From contig CM040428.1 in the NCBI GenBank assembly GCA_022702705.1, positions 54,491,198-54,555,197 of the forward strand: a stretch of DNA of 64,000 bases, given 5' to 3'. Positions 44,300-56,302 of this stretch are shown piece after piece; position 1 is the first letter of the stretch; every line of letters begins with the position of its first letter. The notes under the pieces were generated by a model. That model was not told the origin of the DNA. It made no database searches and saw only the letters and a program-made list of their open reading frames with translations. Both the position numbers and the translations under genes were made by a program. The DNA comes from Papilionanthe hookeriana x Papilionanthe teres (taxonomy: Eukaryota > Streptophyta > Magnoliopsida > Asparagales > Orchidaceae).

Positions 44300-45185
44300 A
44301 TATTTGCAAGGTGTTTTGGTGACATTGGTAAATATTCTCTCTACAAACACATCCCTTCACCGAGTCAAACAAATTCTAATTATAGATTAACCCTTTCATT
44401 AAAAGCCAAAATTAGGTCAACAATGTTTCAATTATTTCATGTAATTTGCATAAAACTAAGCAAAATAAGGATAAATCTATATGGTTTATTTTCGTGATAA
44501 TATTATGATATAGTGACATTTCGACTCATTATTATGATTCAATGACTTTTCGACATGAAAAGGGCGAATTATTTAGAATCGGACCAAAAGGACGAGTAGG
44601 ATTGGAGTTTTAGAGGTCTTCATAGACCATAATCTCGCCGTTGCCTTCCCGCATAGCTCTAACTGCAACGGTGTCTGGTGCACCTGTGAAGAGTTTCGAG
44701 CAGAGATGGTTTTGGGTATGAGATGTGAAGGCCTACAATTGCAGTATGTTTCTCATTATCAAGATCAATTTGAATATGATTTCGATAAACTTATATTTTA
44801 AGACAGTCTAAAGTTATCGAATGTGTCAAAATCAAGCATTTGAATCATGTTTCAAAAGTTTATGACACTATTTGATTGACAGATGGTCATGAATCTCTCT
44901 TGCTTATAATCCAAATGAGCGTCTCAATAAAAAGAATCCAATATGTTCAATATTACTGGATAGAAAGAATCTAAACGAGCGTCTCAATAAAAAGACTTCA
45001 TCTTCAACTTGAGCTTGATCAATTAATCGAGTTCGAGTAGAGTTCTACAAGTTTGAACGAACTCACCAGTCTGCTTATTTATTATAAAAGAGACTAAACA
45101 TGCATTATTAATTCAAACTAGTGTTATAATAAGATGATAAATATAATGAAAGTGTCATCATATTGGCTCACTATTATAAAGCTTA
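44300..45185. other. Intergenic region, nothing recognised
   Basis: Includes a short tandem duplication (AAACGAGCGTCTCAATAAAAAGA, about 44920-44990) and a fragment of GAGTTCGAG/GAGTTC words near 45020-45060 akin to hAT subterminal repeats. Confidence 0.4.
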
Positions 45186-45188
45186 ATT

Positions 45189-45310
45189 TAGGGGTGTAAA
45201 TGAGTGGAGTTGATTTCAAGTCATCTTCAACTCAAGCTTGATCAATTAATCGAGTTCGAGCTTAGTTCTACGAGTTTGAACCAACTCGACAGTCTACTTG
45301 TTTAGTATAA
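45189..45310. mobile_element. hAT-type MITE left-end fragment
   Basis: TAGGGGTGTAAATGAG is the hAT-type terminus, followed by CGAGTTCGAGC subterminal words. No matching right end is nearby. Confidence 0.45.
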
Positions 45311-45839
45311 AAGAGGGAAAGCAATATCGAGTTAAGCCAGTGTTATAAAAAAAATGATAATTATAATGTGCAATTAGAAGATAAATAACAAGATATCACT
45401 TGATATAACTTATAAAATGTAACTTTTAAATATTTTTAATAATTTAAAGATAAAGTCTTGAATTATATAACATATTTTGAGTACACTTTATATTAATTAT
45501 TTTGTAAACAAACCGGCTAAAGAAATAATAAGTAGTTTGATTTTTCTTTTTTTTTTCTTTTTTTTTTTTTTTTTTTGCATTTTTACCCATTAGTGAAGGT
45601 TTAGAGTGAAATTTTGGGTGGTTAAAATGTTACATTTAAAATATTGGCGGTTGAAATGTTATATTCAATATTTTGAATGATTATTATGAAAATCCCTTTT
45701 TTTTTTTGTTGGAAAAGATTTTATTTTTTTATATTTTGTTGTATTCCCTCTCTTGTGAATGCTTTTGCACATAATATGTTAGATCTTGGTTGATCTCCTT
45801 CTTTTTGCTCTCAAATTTGTCTAATATCTTTGATGTGAG

Positions 45840-46254
45840 TAGGGTTGTAAAAAAAGCTCAAATGTTCGCGGACAATTTATGTTTGGATCGTTCGTTAAGT
45901 AAATGAGCTGAACACGAACAACCTTTTGTTCGATCGTATTCGTCTTGTTTTAGCTCGAAATCAAGAAATTATATATATTATCTATATAAAAATGTATTAT
46001 ATAAATGTTTATATCTAAATTTAAATTCTCACAATTTGTCTGGTCATGTGGTTATATGCTTTTTATTGTATATAAATACTGCAGATTCTAATCCAACACT
46101 CTATATCTTTTTTTCTAATCAATTTATATGAGAATCTAGAGCATAACACAAACAAGAAAATATAACTCAAGAATAATACAGACACGCTATTCACGATACA
46201 ATTTTAAATGAGTCGAGTCTGAGCTCGCTCAAGCTCGACTCATTTTACATCCTA
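45840..46254. mobile_element. hAT-type MITE, degraded
   Basis: Terminus TAGGGTTGTAAAAAAAGCTC on the left and, inverted, TAGGATGTAAAATGAGTCG on the right. Subterminal GTTCG/CGAAC and GCTCGA words are present. The 8-bp flanks do not match, so either an end is mis-set or the duplication has decayed. Confidence 0.55.
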
Positions 46255-46827
46255 ATCTGCCCTAGAAGTGAGATTATTATTATTATTATATTTGGATTGA
46301 TTAATTCAACTCATCCTAGTTTTGATTAATACATATTATTAACAGAATTCTATGATGCTACGCTTATCTATGGATGAAGTCAAGCCTTCTATTTAAAAAA
46401 AAAATATTATGTCTGGAGTTCGTACGTAAGCTACAATAAGACAACGGCTGCGATCCATTCGAAGGAGCGGAGGAGAAAAAAAACGACCTCCGGTGAATCT
46501 TAGCCGTTATCCGGACGCAGGTTGCTTCCAGAATCCAGCCGCACCTTTTTTTTTTGAAATTTTTATCTTTATTTCAGAGGTTTTTTTTTTTTTTTTTTTT
46601 TGTATTTTTCATTTGTCTTTGCTTTACTTTCAATATTTTTTGTGTAGGTAACATCCATTTATAACTCTTTTTCTACTACTTTATAGTATATTCTATGATT
46701 TCTATCTCATGCGCCTTCTTTTCTTTACATTATTATTTATTATTTATTTGATTATTTTTTTTAAATTATTTAATGAGAAATTTACATACATACCATAATA
46801 ATATTATTTATTTATATATTTAACACT

Positions 46828-47065
46828 TTGGGATCTATTTGAAGGCGAATTATTCCATCCGGAGCACGTAGGGAGCGTTGGGTGCGGATTTTTTTGGGTA
46901 CTGATGGGTATTGGATGGGTATAGATGGGTATGGATGGATATGAATGTGTATGGATGTGTATTGGATGTTGAGTATTGGTGGGTATTGGAGGGTACTGGA
47001 TGAGTATTAGGAGGAGATGCGTGCGGATGCGTGCGTTCTCCGTATGGAATAAGCGTTTTTGAAAC
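46828..47065. mobile_element. Possible Tourist-like MITE carrying a GGGTATGGAT minisatellite
   Basis: Outer inverted segments: TCTATTTGAAGGCGAATTAT on the left and, inverted, TTGTTTCAAAAACGCTTAT on the right, each followed by TCC(A)(T)(C/A)CGG. Between 46895 and 47005 is a run of about ten diverged units of TGGGTATTGGA/TGGGTATGGA. The open frame across it is a product of the repeat. Confidence 0.45.
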
Positions 47066-47502
47066 AATTTTCTATTTACTTTTCATTTCAGAAGGTTACC
47101 ACACCTCTAATTGGGGCATTAATTTCAGAAATTTTTATGGTGAAAAGTTATTTTTTCAACTTCGACAAATTTTTTTTTTAATTATTATTATTATTATTAT
47201 TATTTTATTAGATGCCTTAGTGATGTGCTGCAGGGATACCCAGCTTCAGCTTTTGTTCAAATGCTCATAAATATTTAAATGTCATTTCAATTGACTTTTT
47301 ATCTATTTATATATATTTATATATATTTTTTATTTATTTGCGTGCCTTAAATTCATTCTTTAAAATATGATCCACTGAGAGAGGGTCAGCTTTATATAAT
47401 AATTATTATTTAAGGAATCAAACTAATTTAGTTGAAAAATATTTTTTAAAAGTATAATTATAATTATAATATCAAATTCATCCTTTTTGTCAAAATTAGG
47501 TT

Positions 47503-47970
47503 GGGAATTTGCATGCATGCCCTATAATTATCATATATTTATGAAAGATCCTATGTTTATAAACTTCAATTTTTTTATATATTCCGTCTTATTTATGTAT
47601 GAAAAAATATATTTTATTTTATAAAAATTAAAGTGAAAATATTTTTTATTTGACATAAAAGATTTTGGAGTTATAAACATAAAAAAAAGTTAAGTTTAAG
47701 GATTTGTTTGAGATAATTTTTTGTCTGTTCTATATTTTAAAGTTTAAACTGTCGCTGTAATTTCGTTTGAGTAATTGTTTTCTTGTTGTTTTCTAGAAGT
47801 TTTTGTGATGAGAAAAAAATATATATTTAACATTTTCGTCGCACTTTTCTCAGAAGTTATTTTATTCACCACAACTTTACAGACATTTTATTAACAATTA
47901 CAACCACCCCAAACAGATCCCAAGTACTAGATACATACATGCATGGAAATTGAGTGATATGTATATAAAT
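47503..47970. mobile_element. FB-1 copy enlarged by a Tourist-like insertion
   Basis: The FB-1 left arm starts at 47503 (TTTGCATGCATGCCC) and the right arm ends at about 47970 (GAAATTGAGTGATATGTATAT). Between about 47701 and 47925 lies a Tourist-like unit with ends GGATTTGTTTGAGAT and, inverted, GGATCTGTTTGGGGT. Confidence 0.5.
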
Positions 47971-48086
47971 GTTCTTATTTTTATACATCTAACATTTCAC
48001 TATTTTTTATATAATTTGTATTTAAACTAGCAATAAAAAAACACATTATTAATACATAATGACAACAACGTCCTAATTATGGAAAT

Positions 48087-48310
48087 GAGTAAAGTGCGAA
48101 AATAGTCATCAACTATTCAGATAAAGTTATTTTAGTCGCAGAGTTTATAGAAGTGTCAAAACAATCTCCTGTAAATTTTAAAATTGAGCTCTAATAGTCA
48201 TCCATGATCATTATTTTAAGATCAATTCAGACTATTTTAATATTTCTATAAATTATAAGATTAGAACAGTCCCATATGAATAAGCAGAGCTATTTTGGCA
48301 CTTTATTTTT
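48087..48310. mobile_element. MITE with AAGTGC(G/C)AAAATAG ends
   Basis: Left TAAAGTGCGAAAATAGTCATC pairs with the right end, inverted, TAAAGTGCCAAAATAGCTC. The inner arms also pair (TTTATAGAA with TTCTATAAA). TA lies at both edges, which would fit a Tc1/mariner-type duplication but is weak in AT-rich DNA. A diverged half copy lies at 48545-48720. Confidence 0.55.
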
Positions 48311-48738
48311 ATAAAAAGTCATGCCTTTTCATTGTCCTTATTCAACCATAAATATTTCAAAGTCAAATCATTAGTGATGAATATGCCTTTTTATAATTTT
48401 TTTTTTTTAATTTTAATGTCCATAGACTTTCAAACACTTGGCAATTTATTTTATTTTATTTCTTTTATAATACTTGACAAGTTGGTTTGATCAATATTAT
48501 TATATTTTCTTATAAAATTTAATAAATTTAACTATAACTACTTTATCAAAAATCATAAATGAGTAAAGGACGAAATAATCTCCACTATTTATATGGGATC
48601 GTTTTAGTCACAGAATTTATAAAAATACAAAAATAAGTCGCAGCTATTTTAAAACTGAACTCTAATAGTTTTCCAGCGAGACTATTTCAACCCCAATTTA
48701 AAGAATATACACTTACATAAACTGACACTAAAAGATTA

Positions 48739-49122
48739 TGTTAGGTATGACTCATATATCGGGTGATGCATTTCTCCTAAGTGGCTGAATAATAGCCAAG
48801 GTGGAGATTTGTTAGGTATGGCTCATATACCGGAAATTTGGAGTCTCTTGAAATAAAGAGGTGTGTCTCCTGATGAAAATAAGTATCTCTTGGAATTTAG
48901 TGGGTTGAGGGGAGCGAGGGCGAGTTAGTAATTTTATCTGTACGGGTGTTTTGTCTATAAATAGATGTGTAACCCCATGAGTATGTTTGAACCGAACTTG
49001 TAACTACTTTGAAATAGTGAATTCGCCGCTCTGCTCCCGAGGATGTAGGCATCTTTGCCGAAGCTCGTTAAATCTCTTTGTTCTTCTGGATTTGCGTTTT
49101 GTTCACCCTAAATTACACAACA
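48739..49122 (+). mobile_element. Copia-type LTR (48810-49122) with a rearranged LTR start before it
   Basis: 48810 starts TGTTAGGTATGGCTC and 49122 ends …TTACACAACA, giving a 313-bp LTR with TATA box GTCTATAAATAG. Its R-U5 region contains GATGTAGGCATC … GCCGAAGCTCGTTAAATC, a pattern common in plant copia LTRs. Directly before it lies AGCCAAGGTGGAGAT, a polypurine tract. 25 bp further out, a second LTR start (TGTTAGGTATGACTC, 48739) is truncated. Only scraps of the element remain. Confidence 0.75.
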
Positions 49123-49249
49123 GGTTCCCATATATATAATTGGAGACTATTTGACAATTTACTCGATCAATAATATATGGCAAGTGAAAAAAATAGTGTT
49201 CTCTATTAATTATTTTATTAAAAAAGTTATCATCATAGTATTTAATTTT

Positions 49250-49506
49250 TTTGAGACATTTACATACTTATCACACATTTCTTATATATTTAAATATCTA
49301 ACCCCATATCTTTTATATTTACATATATAACTATCAAATTTTTAAAATCACATGAAAAATACCACTCTTATTAGTTTTTTAAAAGGGAATTAAAAATTTT
49401 CATGCAAAGATTTATAAAGAGAAAATATTGGAAATGTAAATATCAAATTTTCAGGGTTAGAAATATAAATACATAAGATTTATGTAGTATGTACCTAAAT
49501 TTCTCT
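49250..49506. mobile_element. FB-1 foldback MITE with probable 9-bp duplication
   Basis: TAATTTTTT flanks both ends. Left TGAGACATTTACATACTTATC, right GTACCTAAATTTCTC. The centre is well kept (ATTAGTTTTTTAAAAGGG). Confidence 0.7.
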
Positions 49507-49795
49507 AATTTTTTTAGTTGGTTCGCTCTTTAATATTCCTTGTCCTTTTTAGCGTTTTTGTGTGTTGTTAAATTTTAAATTATAATTTGTGTATTATAAT
49601 TTATAATAACATTCTAAGTTCTTTATGTCTACCTTTGTATCGTAGTGTTCTTAATTGTATAGCTCGATTAGTACTTATCGATAATTTAGCATGTGTTAAA
49701 CTTTTTCGTGTTTCTTATTAGTCGTGCTTTTATCGGAGCAATTGGGTTGAGACAAGGAGAACTCGTCTTGGCGAGTTTCTGTCTTCGGTGGTATG

Positions 49796-50357
49796 TAGGG
49801 CTGTAAACGAGCCGAGCTTGAGCGAGCTCAGGCTTGGCTCGTGTTCGGCTCGTTCGAAATTAGCTCGGCTCGAAATCGGCTCGTGTTCGAAATGGCTCGT
49901 GAAAGGTGTGTTCGTGTTCGGCTCGAATTAAATATTCTTGTTCGTGTTCGGCTCGTGTTCGGCTCGAAATCGGCTCGTTAAAATAAATTGGAAAAATATA
50001 TGTCTTGCTCCGGATTCGAACCCAGACCAAATGAATTGAAAGCAAGAAGCATAACCACGCTACCACACAAGCGAGTTATGATTTAAACTTAAATATAAAT
50101 ATATATAATATATTAATATATAATAATATATATAATAAATTATTATATAAATAATTATATGATTATTTTTTTATTTCGAGCCAATTCGAGCCGAACACGA
50201 GCGAACAAACAGTTGTTCGTGTTCGGCTCGTTAAGATTTCGAGCTTAAAAATTTGTTCGTGTTCGGCTCGTTAGGCTTAACGAACGAGCCGAACACGAGC
50301 TACTTAACGAGCCGAACACGAGCTGTTCGCGAACAACGAGCCAAATTGCCAGCCCTA
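49796..50357. mobile_element. Non-autonomous hAT element (MITE), intact, 8-bp target duplication
   Basis: 562 bp. Ends TAGGGCTGTAAACGAGCC and, inverted, TAGGGCTGGCAATTTGGC. Flanked by the perfect 8-bp duplication GTGGTATG (49788-49795, 50358-50365), the hAT hallmark. About 130 bp at each side is built of GGCTCGTGTTCGGCTCG-type repeats in both orientations, likely transposase-binding sites. Between them lies a tRNA-like segment (minus strand, 50075-50000) with a B-box GGTTCGAATCC, followed by a TA-rich core. No transposase is present. Confidence 0.9.
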
Positions 50358-50365
50358 GTGGTATG

Positions 50366-52020
50366 CCCAGTTGGAGGCGATCAGATAAATTTAGTGGTAG
50401 GAATTAGAATTGTTATTTTCGCTCAAAGTCTATTTGTGACAGATGTAGTTTGAAGAAGCAGTTGTAAAGCTATTACAGAAAAAACTGTGGTGACTATTAT
50501 AAATTTATTTTATTTTCAAAAAATTTGACCGTAGCTTTATAGCGACCACTACACTTTAACAGCTCGGGTTTAAAAAACAGTTTTCTAACAAAGAAATTTC
50601 TAAGAAGTAGCAAGAAATCAGTCCTCCAAATAAAATTGTGGTGGCATTCTGAAATGCAAAGTAGGTAGAAAGTTGTCCCAAATGGCTCTTAGTGTGGCCT
50701 TTTATTTTATTTTTTTCTAAGAGTGGGGAGAGTTAGATTTTGAGGCTCTGATTAATGCATTGTAGAGTAACGAATCTCAGTATGGCGGATTGGCTGGTGG
50801 TGCAAGTATTGTTCGTTAAGTTCGCTAGAGTGATGTTCTCTATTTCTTGGTTGCCATTTAGGTAAAATGGGAGAAGCAAACTATCGGTAAGTGCTGACGT
50901 TTATTTTGTCTTTTTTTTTGTTCTTATTTGGGGAATTGTCTTCGGGGCTTTATAATTACACATGTAAGTAACGAATCACACACTTACTAGGTTCCAACAC
51001 AGGTCAATACATGTCTTACATGGTACAAACTATGTTGGAACCTTAACTTGAGTTCGAACAGGCTTAACAACATTTGATGCTGCTCAACATGACATCCAAC
51101 GGGGCACCGGAAACAGGATCTTATTTGCATACTTATCTTAGCCCTATGTTGAGCAAGAAGTCCAAGCGACATCCCAAAGTAGTAGTCACAACCTTCTCGA
51201 GCAATACTTGGTACCTCTCCAGCATTCTTGAGCAGTCCTCGATATCTTGGCATCCAATTGTGAGCAATTATCAACCACTCAAGCGCTTGAAGGCAGTTGC
51301 TTCCATCATCGAGCGGCCCTAATCAAAGCGTGCATGCACATTAATCAAAGTGAGCCATTGTCAAGTGGCACCGTGCAAAGCGATCCCACTGTCAACGTAA
51401 TACAGAGGTTCGTTGCCATCATTCTCACCTCTCATATTGTCCAACGAAACAATATGAACCCTTTGTCCATGTAAAAGTACTCCCGAGCACGTGTGAATGT
51501 CTGTCTGTCTGTATTTGTTTTAGCTGATTCTTTTATCGTTTTTAATATGTTTTCCTAAATTTGATCTCTTATCTTTATCTGAAATAAAATATTTAATTAT
51601 TTAATAATGACATTTGAATTTATGTGGGATTCAAATATCTTCATTCTTCAATATTGAATATGGAAGCTTAGATGACTATAATATAAAACTAGACTAGAAT
51701 CGATATAAATGTAATGGGCCACAGGGCCCAATCAATAGAATTCTAATGGGCCACAGGGCCCAATGTACCTGGGCCTCTTCTTGGTAAAGATAATTTCCCT
51801 TGATTGTAGAAGGTGGTTAATTTTCGGATTCATTATAAGTTCATTCTTTTCGATATTTTAAAATTAGTTTTCATTTAAATTAATTAAATTTCAGAATATT
51901 CAAATTGCTAAGTACTTTTAATTATTTTATTGATTTAAAATCCTACGTAATATTAAATTTTAAATGGACGTAGAGAAGCAACTAATGACTAAAAAATTAG
52001 ATTCAGACACATGAAAATGA
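50366..52020. other. Intergenic region; unclassified higher-GC block and a duplicated GGGCCACAGGGCCCAAT
   Basis: 51000-51475 is of balanced base composition with open frames on both strands but no motif I recognise; it may be retroelement debris. At 51712-51770 the 17-mer GGGCCACAGGGCCCAAT occurs twice about 30 bp apart, giving several TGGGCC/GGGCCCA (site II-like) words without any gene that I can see. Confidence 0.4.
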
Positions 52021-52021
52021 A

Positions 52022-52245
52022 AAAATTTTGTGTACGTAAAGCGTACGCAGCGCTGCATACTTCCAGCATATTACATGGAGATTACACGAGGGGTATTTTT
52101 CTGTTTTATCCCTTGTAACCTCCCTGTAACCTCCTTATTTTTGCAGGTTACAGGTAGGTTACATGGAGGTTATACGTATGTGGCAGTCTCCTATTGGATG
52201 AGTTACGTATCGCTGCATATGCTTTACATACGCAAATTTTTTCCC
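52022..52245. mobile_element. MITE with long inverted ends (GTACGTAAAGC)
   Basis: Left TGTGTACGTAAAGCGTACG, right (inverted) TTGCGTATGTAAAGCATATG, continuing through CAGCG(C/A)T. Inner segments GGTTACA…TGTAACC also face each other. The target duplication is not clear. Confidence 0.6.
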
Positions 52246-52503
52246 ACGATAAGGAGAGAAGACAAAAAATAGGGCATAACTCGTCATGTGCATGCTTTTA
52301 TATTTACTTAATTAGTAATATATATACAATATTTTTATTAAAGACAACACAAAACCATATATACAGGAGTAAAATTTAATTTTATAATTTAACTTATATT
52401 ATGAAATCTCATATTTATAAATATTAAATTTCAAAATCAGGCGTATAATATATTTCAAAAAAAAATTATTCAAATTTATCTACTAAATTTTAAACTATCT
52501 AAG

Positions 52504-55500
52504 CATTACACCTTGTTTTTTTTTTTTTTTTTTATAAAAGAGCACGATGGCTCAATTTTATTGCTCACAAAAAATAAAGTACTAAAACCGGAAGAAGGTC
52601 CAACGCACGCACTCTACAGAGAACACGAAAAAAAAAAAAAAATTTGGGTCCTTCTTCAAAAAAAAGAAAAAAATACAACTCACTCTGACACTGAATCGAC
52701 ACACACCGCAATAATAACCAACAAAAACTAAGTATCTAAAGCAAACACAGAGTTTAAAAACGTAGGGACAAACTCGGAGACAATGGAGCTTCGATAGATT
52801 TGCACCAAGCCTAGCAATCCAATCAGCGACGAAAGTTCCTTTCACGTCGAGTATGATTCCAAATCACATTCAATCCTACCTGAAAGAGCGCTTAATCTTT
52901 TTAATCTGTAATAAAACACTCCAATGACAGATTATGTTTAAAGAACAAATATCAAACATAGTTAAAGAATCAGTTTCGAGAATAATATTCACCCACTTCT
53001 TATGCTTAGCAATTAAAAGTCCAAAAAGAATAGCCTCGGCTTCAGCAATCAAAGGCGTCGAAGTAACAATAGGAGCAGCAAACTAAGCTAAAATCGATCC
53101 ATTCCAATCACGGCAAACCCCACCAATACCAGCTTTAGTAAAATTCCAAGATGCATCAGTATTAATTTTCAAATAAGGCACAAAAGGTTTATTCCAATGA
53201 ATACTTAGATCCAACGAGCATTAACAAGATTTATAAGCAATTGGAGATTAGAAATCAAAGCACCAATATATCCGTTATTATTAGATTTAAAATCCACTAT
53301 AGAAACACATTTAGAAATGTAAGAAATAATTTGCCCGAGCAACTTTAAAGGAAGTAGCAGTATTCCCTTCATATTTACAACTATTACGGTTCATCCGGAT
53401 GAACCAAACGAGTAATAGAAGGGATACTACTAAAAAACATATGCCCCAAACAATTCCAATCCCGAAACATCTCGATAATGGAATTATAACCATGAAAAGA
53501 AACGAGTTCTACTGCACTAAAGTAAAATTCTCTTCCAAATATCTGCATGCAAAACCGCAATTAATAAAAGTATGTAAAATAGATTCCTCATCATTCTTAC
53601 AAAAACAGCATTTAGAAACAATCCTTAAACCCTTGAGCTTAAGTAAGTCATCGATAGGAATGCAATTATGTAAAAGTCTCCAAGTAAAAAAAGATATAGA
53701 AAGCTTCAACCATTTATTCCAAAGCCAAGATAGATCATAGCCAGCGATGAAAGAACTAATAGTAGCAAAGGTTTTAGTAACGAGAATCCCGATTCTAGTC
53801 TTGACCTTAGGAATATCCCTTCCGGAATTATCCAAAGGGATGTTAGCAATGAAATAGACATCCCTATACTCGATCACAGAGCCTAATTTAGCAAGATTCC
53901 AATGTGTATTGTCCCAAAAATCATTAACAGTAATATTAATATGCTGAGGGCCAGCATAGCAACTAGCAAGGGGCCCAAAAGAAGTCCAGTCATCATACCA
54001 GAAAGACAACTTACCAATACCAATATCCTAGCAAATAAACTTCTCCACCAAATGAGAAACCTTAAGCATTTCTTTCCAAATGTAAGAGTCATTAGAAGCG
54101 ATGATAATAGATAAAGGATGATGATTAGCACAATACTTAGAGAAGAGAAGGTTAGCCCAAATAGAGTTATTATCTCTAAAGTGAACCCAAAGCCTCATAT
54201 AATTATATTTAATAGAGTCAGAAATACTTCTAAAACCCGGGCCCCCATTAGAAATGGGCTTGCACAACTTCTCCCGACACTTCCAGTGTAACCCTTTTTC
54301 CTGCAACCATCCCATAAAAAACTATTGAATAAGACCTCAATCTTTCTAATAATAGCCTTGGGGACATTCATCACTTGAATAATATAAAGAGGCATGGAAG
54401 TAAGTATACTCTTCGAAAGAGTAATACGCCCCCAAAGGAAAGAAATTTGTTCTCCCAAGAATGAATTTTCATTCTAATTCTATCAACCAGATTATTAAAC
54501 AAAGCAATTCTCTTAGGGTTCTTGTCTAAAACAAAACCAAGATAGTTAATGGGTAAAACAACCAAATGACAAGAAGTATACTCAACAATCCACTTTAACT
54601 TCATATTGCTGATATGCTTAGAACCATAAAAGGAGCATTTAGCAGAATTAAAAAACATACCAGAAGAATTTTGTAAATGATTAATGAGCCTCCAAATCTT
54701 CTTAATAGATCTCTTATTAGAATTAGTAAAAATAATAAGATCATCAGCATAGCATAGATGAGAAATGCTGATACAACCTTTATGCACAAAATTAAGAGAA
54801 GGATTGTCCCCATATAATTTATTAATGCACTTGGAGAAATAATCCATAACAAGTATAAACAAATAGGGAGAAAGAGGGTCACCTTGCTTGATACCTTTAG
54901 AAGACATGAAATGTCCAGTAGAATTACCATTAATGATAACGAATAATAATTATTACTAAGAATTCCGTAAATTAAATTACGAAATCTGATTGAACCTATG
55001 AGCATTTAACACATGGCTAATAAACTCCCATCTAATTGAATCAAATGTTTTTTGAATATCCATCTTAAAAATAATGTTCCCATCTCTTTTACTCCTATCA
55101 AGGTCAAAAAGCAACTCTTGAACAGTAAGAGCATGATCAATAATAGTTCTGCCTTTAATAAAGGCGATCGATTTAAAGAAATTAACTTACCTAAGACATC
55201 CTGAATTCTATTCACAACAATCTTAGAGATAAGCTTAGATATAACAATATTAATACTAATAGGTCTAAAAGACTTCCAAGAATTAATACTATGTTCTTTA
55301 GGAATAAGAACAATATTGGAACATTTAAAAAATTTAGGTAAATCAATACCTTTAAAAAAATCCTGAATAGCACCAATAACATCAATTTTAATAATATCCC
55401 AAGTAATGCTTATAAAACTCAACAATAAAGCTATCGAGTCCAAAGTGACTTTACCATTATCCATACTCGTCCAAAGTGAATTTAATTTCGAAGGTCCAGT

Positions 55501-55517
55501 AACATTACACCTTGTTT
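52504..55517 (-). mobile_element. L1-type LINE, 5'-truncated, with poly(A) tail and 15-bp target duplication
   Basis: CATTACACCTTGTTT flanks both sides (52504-52518, 55503-55517). On the minus strand the element runs from 55502 to a 19-nt poly(A) at about 52533-52515, with AATAAA about 30 bp before the tail. The coding part is RT and downstream only. FKCSNIVLIPKEHSINSWKSFRPIS opens it, then KGIKQGDPLSPYLFILVMDYF, the catalytic CYADDLIIF box (about 54750) and SHSWENKFLS-like linker pieces. A zinc-binding zf-RVT region follows (SWLWNKWLKLSISFFTWRLLHNCIP … CCFCKNDEESILHTFINC, 53509-54009). RNase H is near 52900-53200 (AEAEAILFGLLIAKKHKWV, ILETDSL). The endonuclease and ORF1 were lost by 5' truncation. 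A few frameshifts and stops break the frame. Confidence 0.93.
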
Positions 55518-55519
55518 AA

Positions 55520-55561
55520 CTAATTATATGTATATTACAAACTATATACTTATTAAACAAG

Positions 55562-55633
<72 letters not shown>

Positions 55634-56300
55634 TTTTTAAAATTTTAAATATATTTAATATATGTATGTTATATATTTTACTATAAATTATGTCTTAATG
55701 AGTATATTAATTAAATTTTTTTATTTTTAATTTTTATTCAATAAGTTAATTTAATTTGCTTTAAAACGAGTTAGGTGAATTTATATTAAAAATTATTTTC
55801 ATATTATAAATATAGTATTTATTATAAACCATACTTAAATATTTATATTATAAATTTTTTTATGTTATATTTTTTATTATAAATTATATTTTAATGATTA
55901 TATTAACAAGTTTCATAATTTATAATGAGAATATGAATTGTAATTAATTATAGTTTATAACAAATTAATAAAAATATAAACTTTAAATTATAAAAGAGTT
56001 TTAAAATTAAAATGTTATTATTAATATTTACTTTTTCCATAGCCTATTAATAATTTAAAAGCCTAGCTTTTAAAAGCCAAATTTCTTCATTTTCTAGCAC
56101 ATGTTTTAACATTTTCAACCTTTATTAATCCCACATCATAAAAGACACAACCTTCTGCTCTTTATATCCGAAAACAGAGATATCATTAATTCACAATTTT
56201 TTTTCATTTATTTTTTTTAAATAAACTAATTTCTATGTAAAATATTCAAAATAACTTTTAAGTATTTTGAATTTGCTCTAACTCCAACTCATAATATGGA
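55520..56300. other. Very AT-rich spacer with a (TA)n microsatellite
   Basis: (TA)n of about 65 bp at 55566-55630, then AT-rich DNA with no supported feature. Confidence 0.6.
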
Positions 56301-56302
56301 AA

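Noticed and set aside
46804..47067. Threonine/histidine/proline-rich open frame
   Set aside because: It is produced by the GGGTATGGAT minisatellite.
49996..50080. Functional tRNA gene
   Set aside because: A- and B-box words are present but the acceptor and T stems do not pair properly, and the segment lies inside a hAT MITE; it is a relic.
50987..51474. Possible gene in the balanced-GC block
   Set aside because: Frames on both strands are short with no recognised motif or splice logic; recorded only as an unclassified block.
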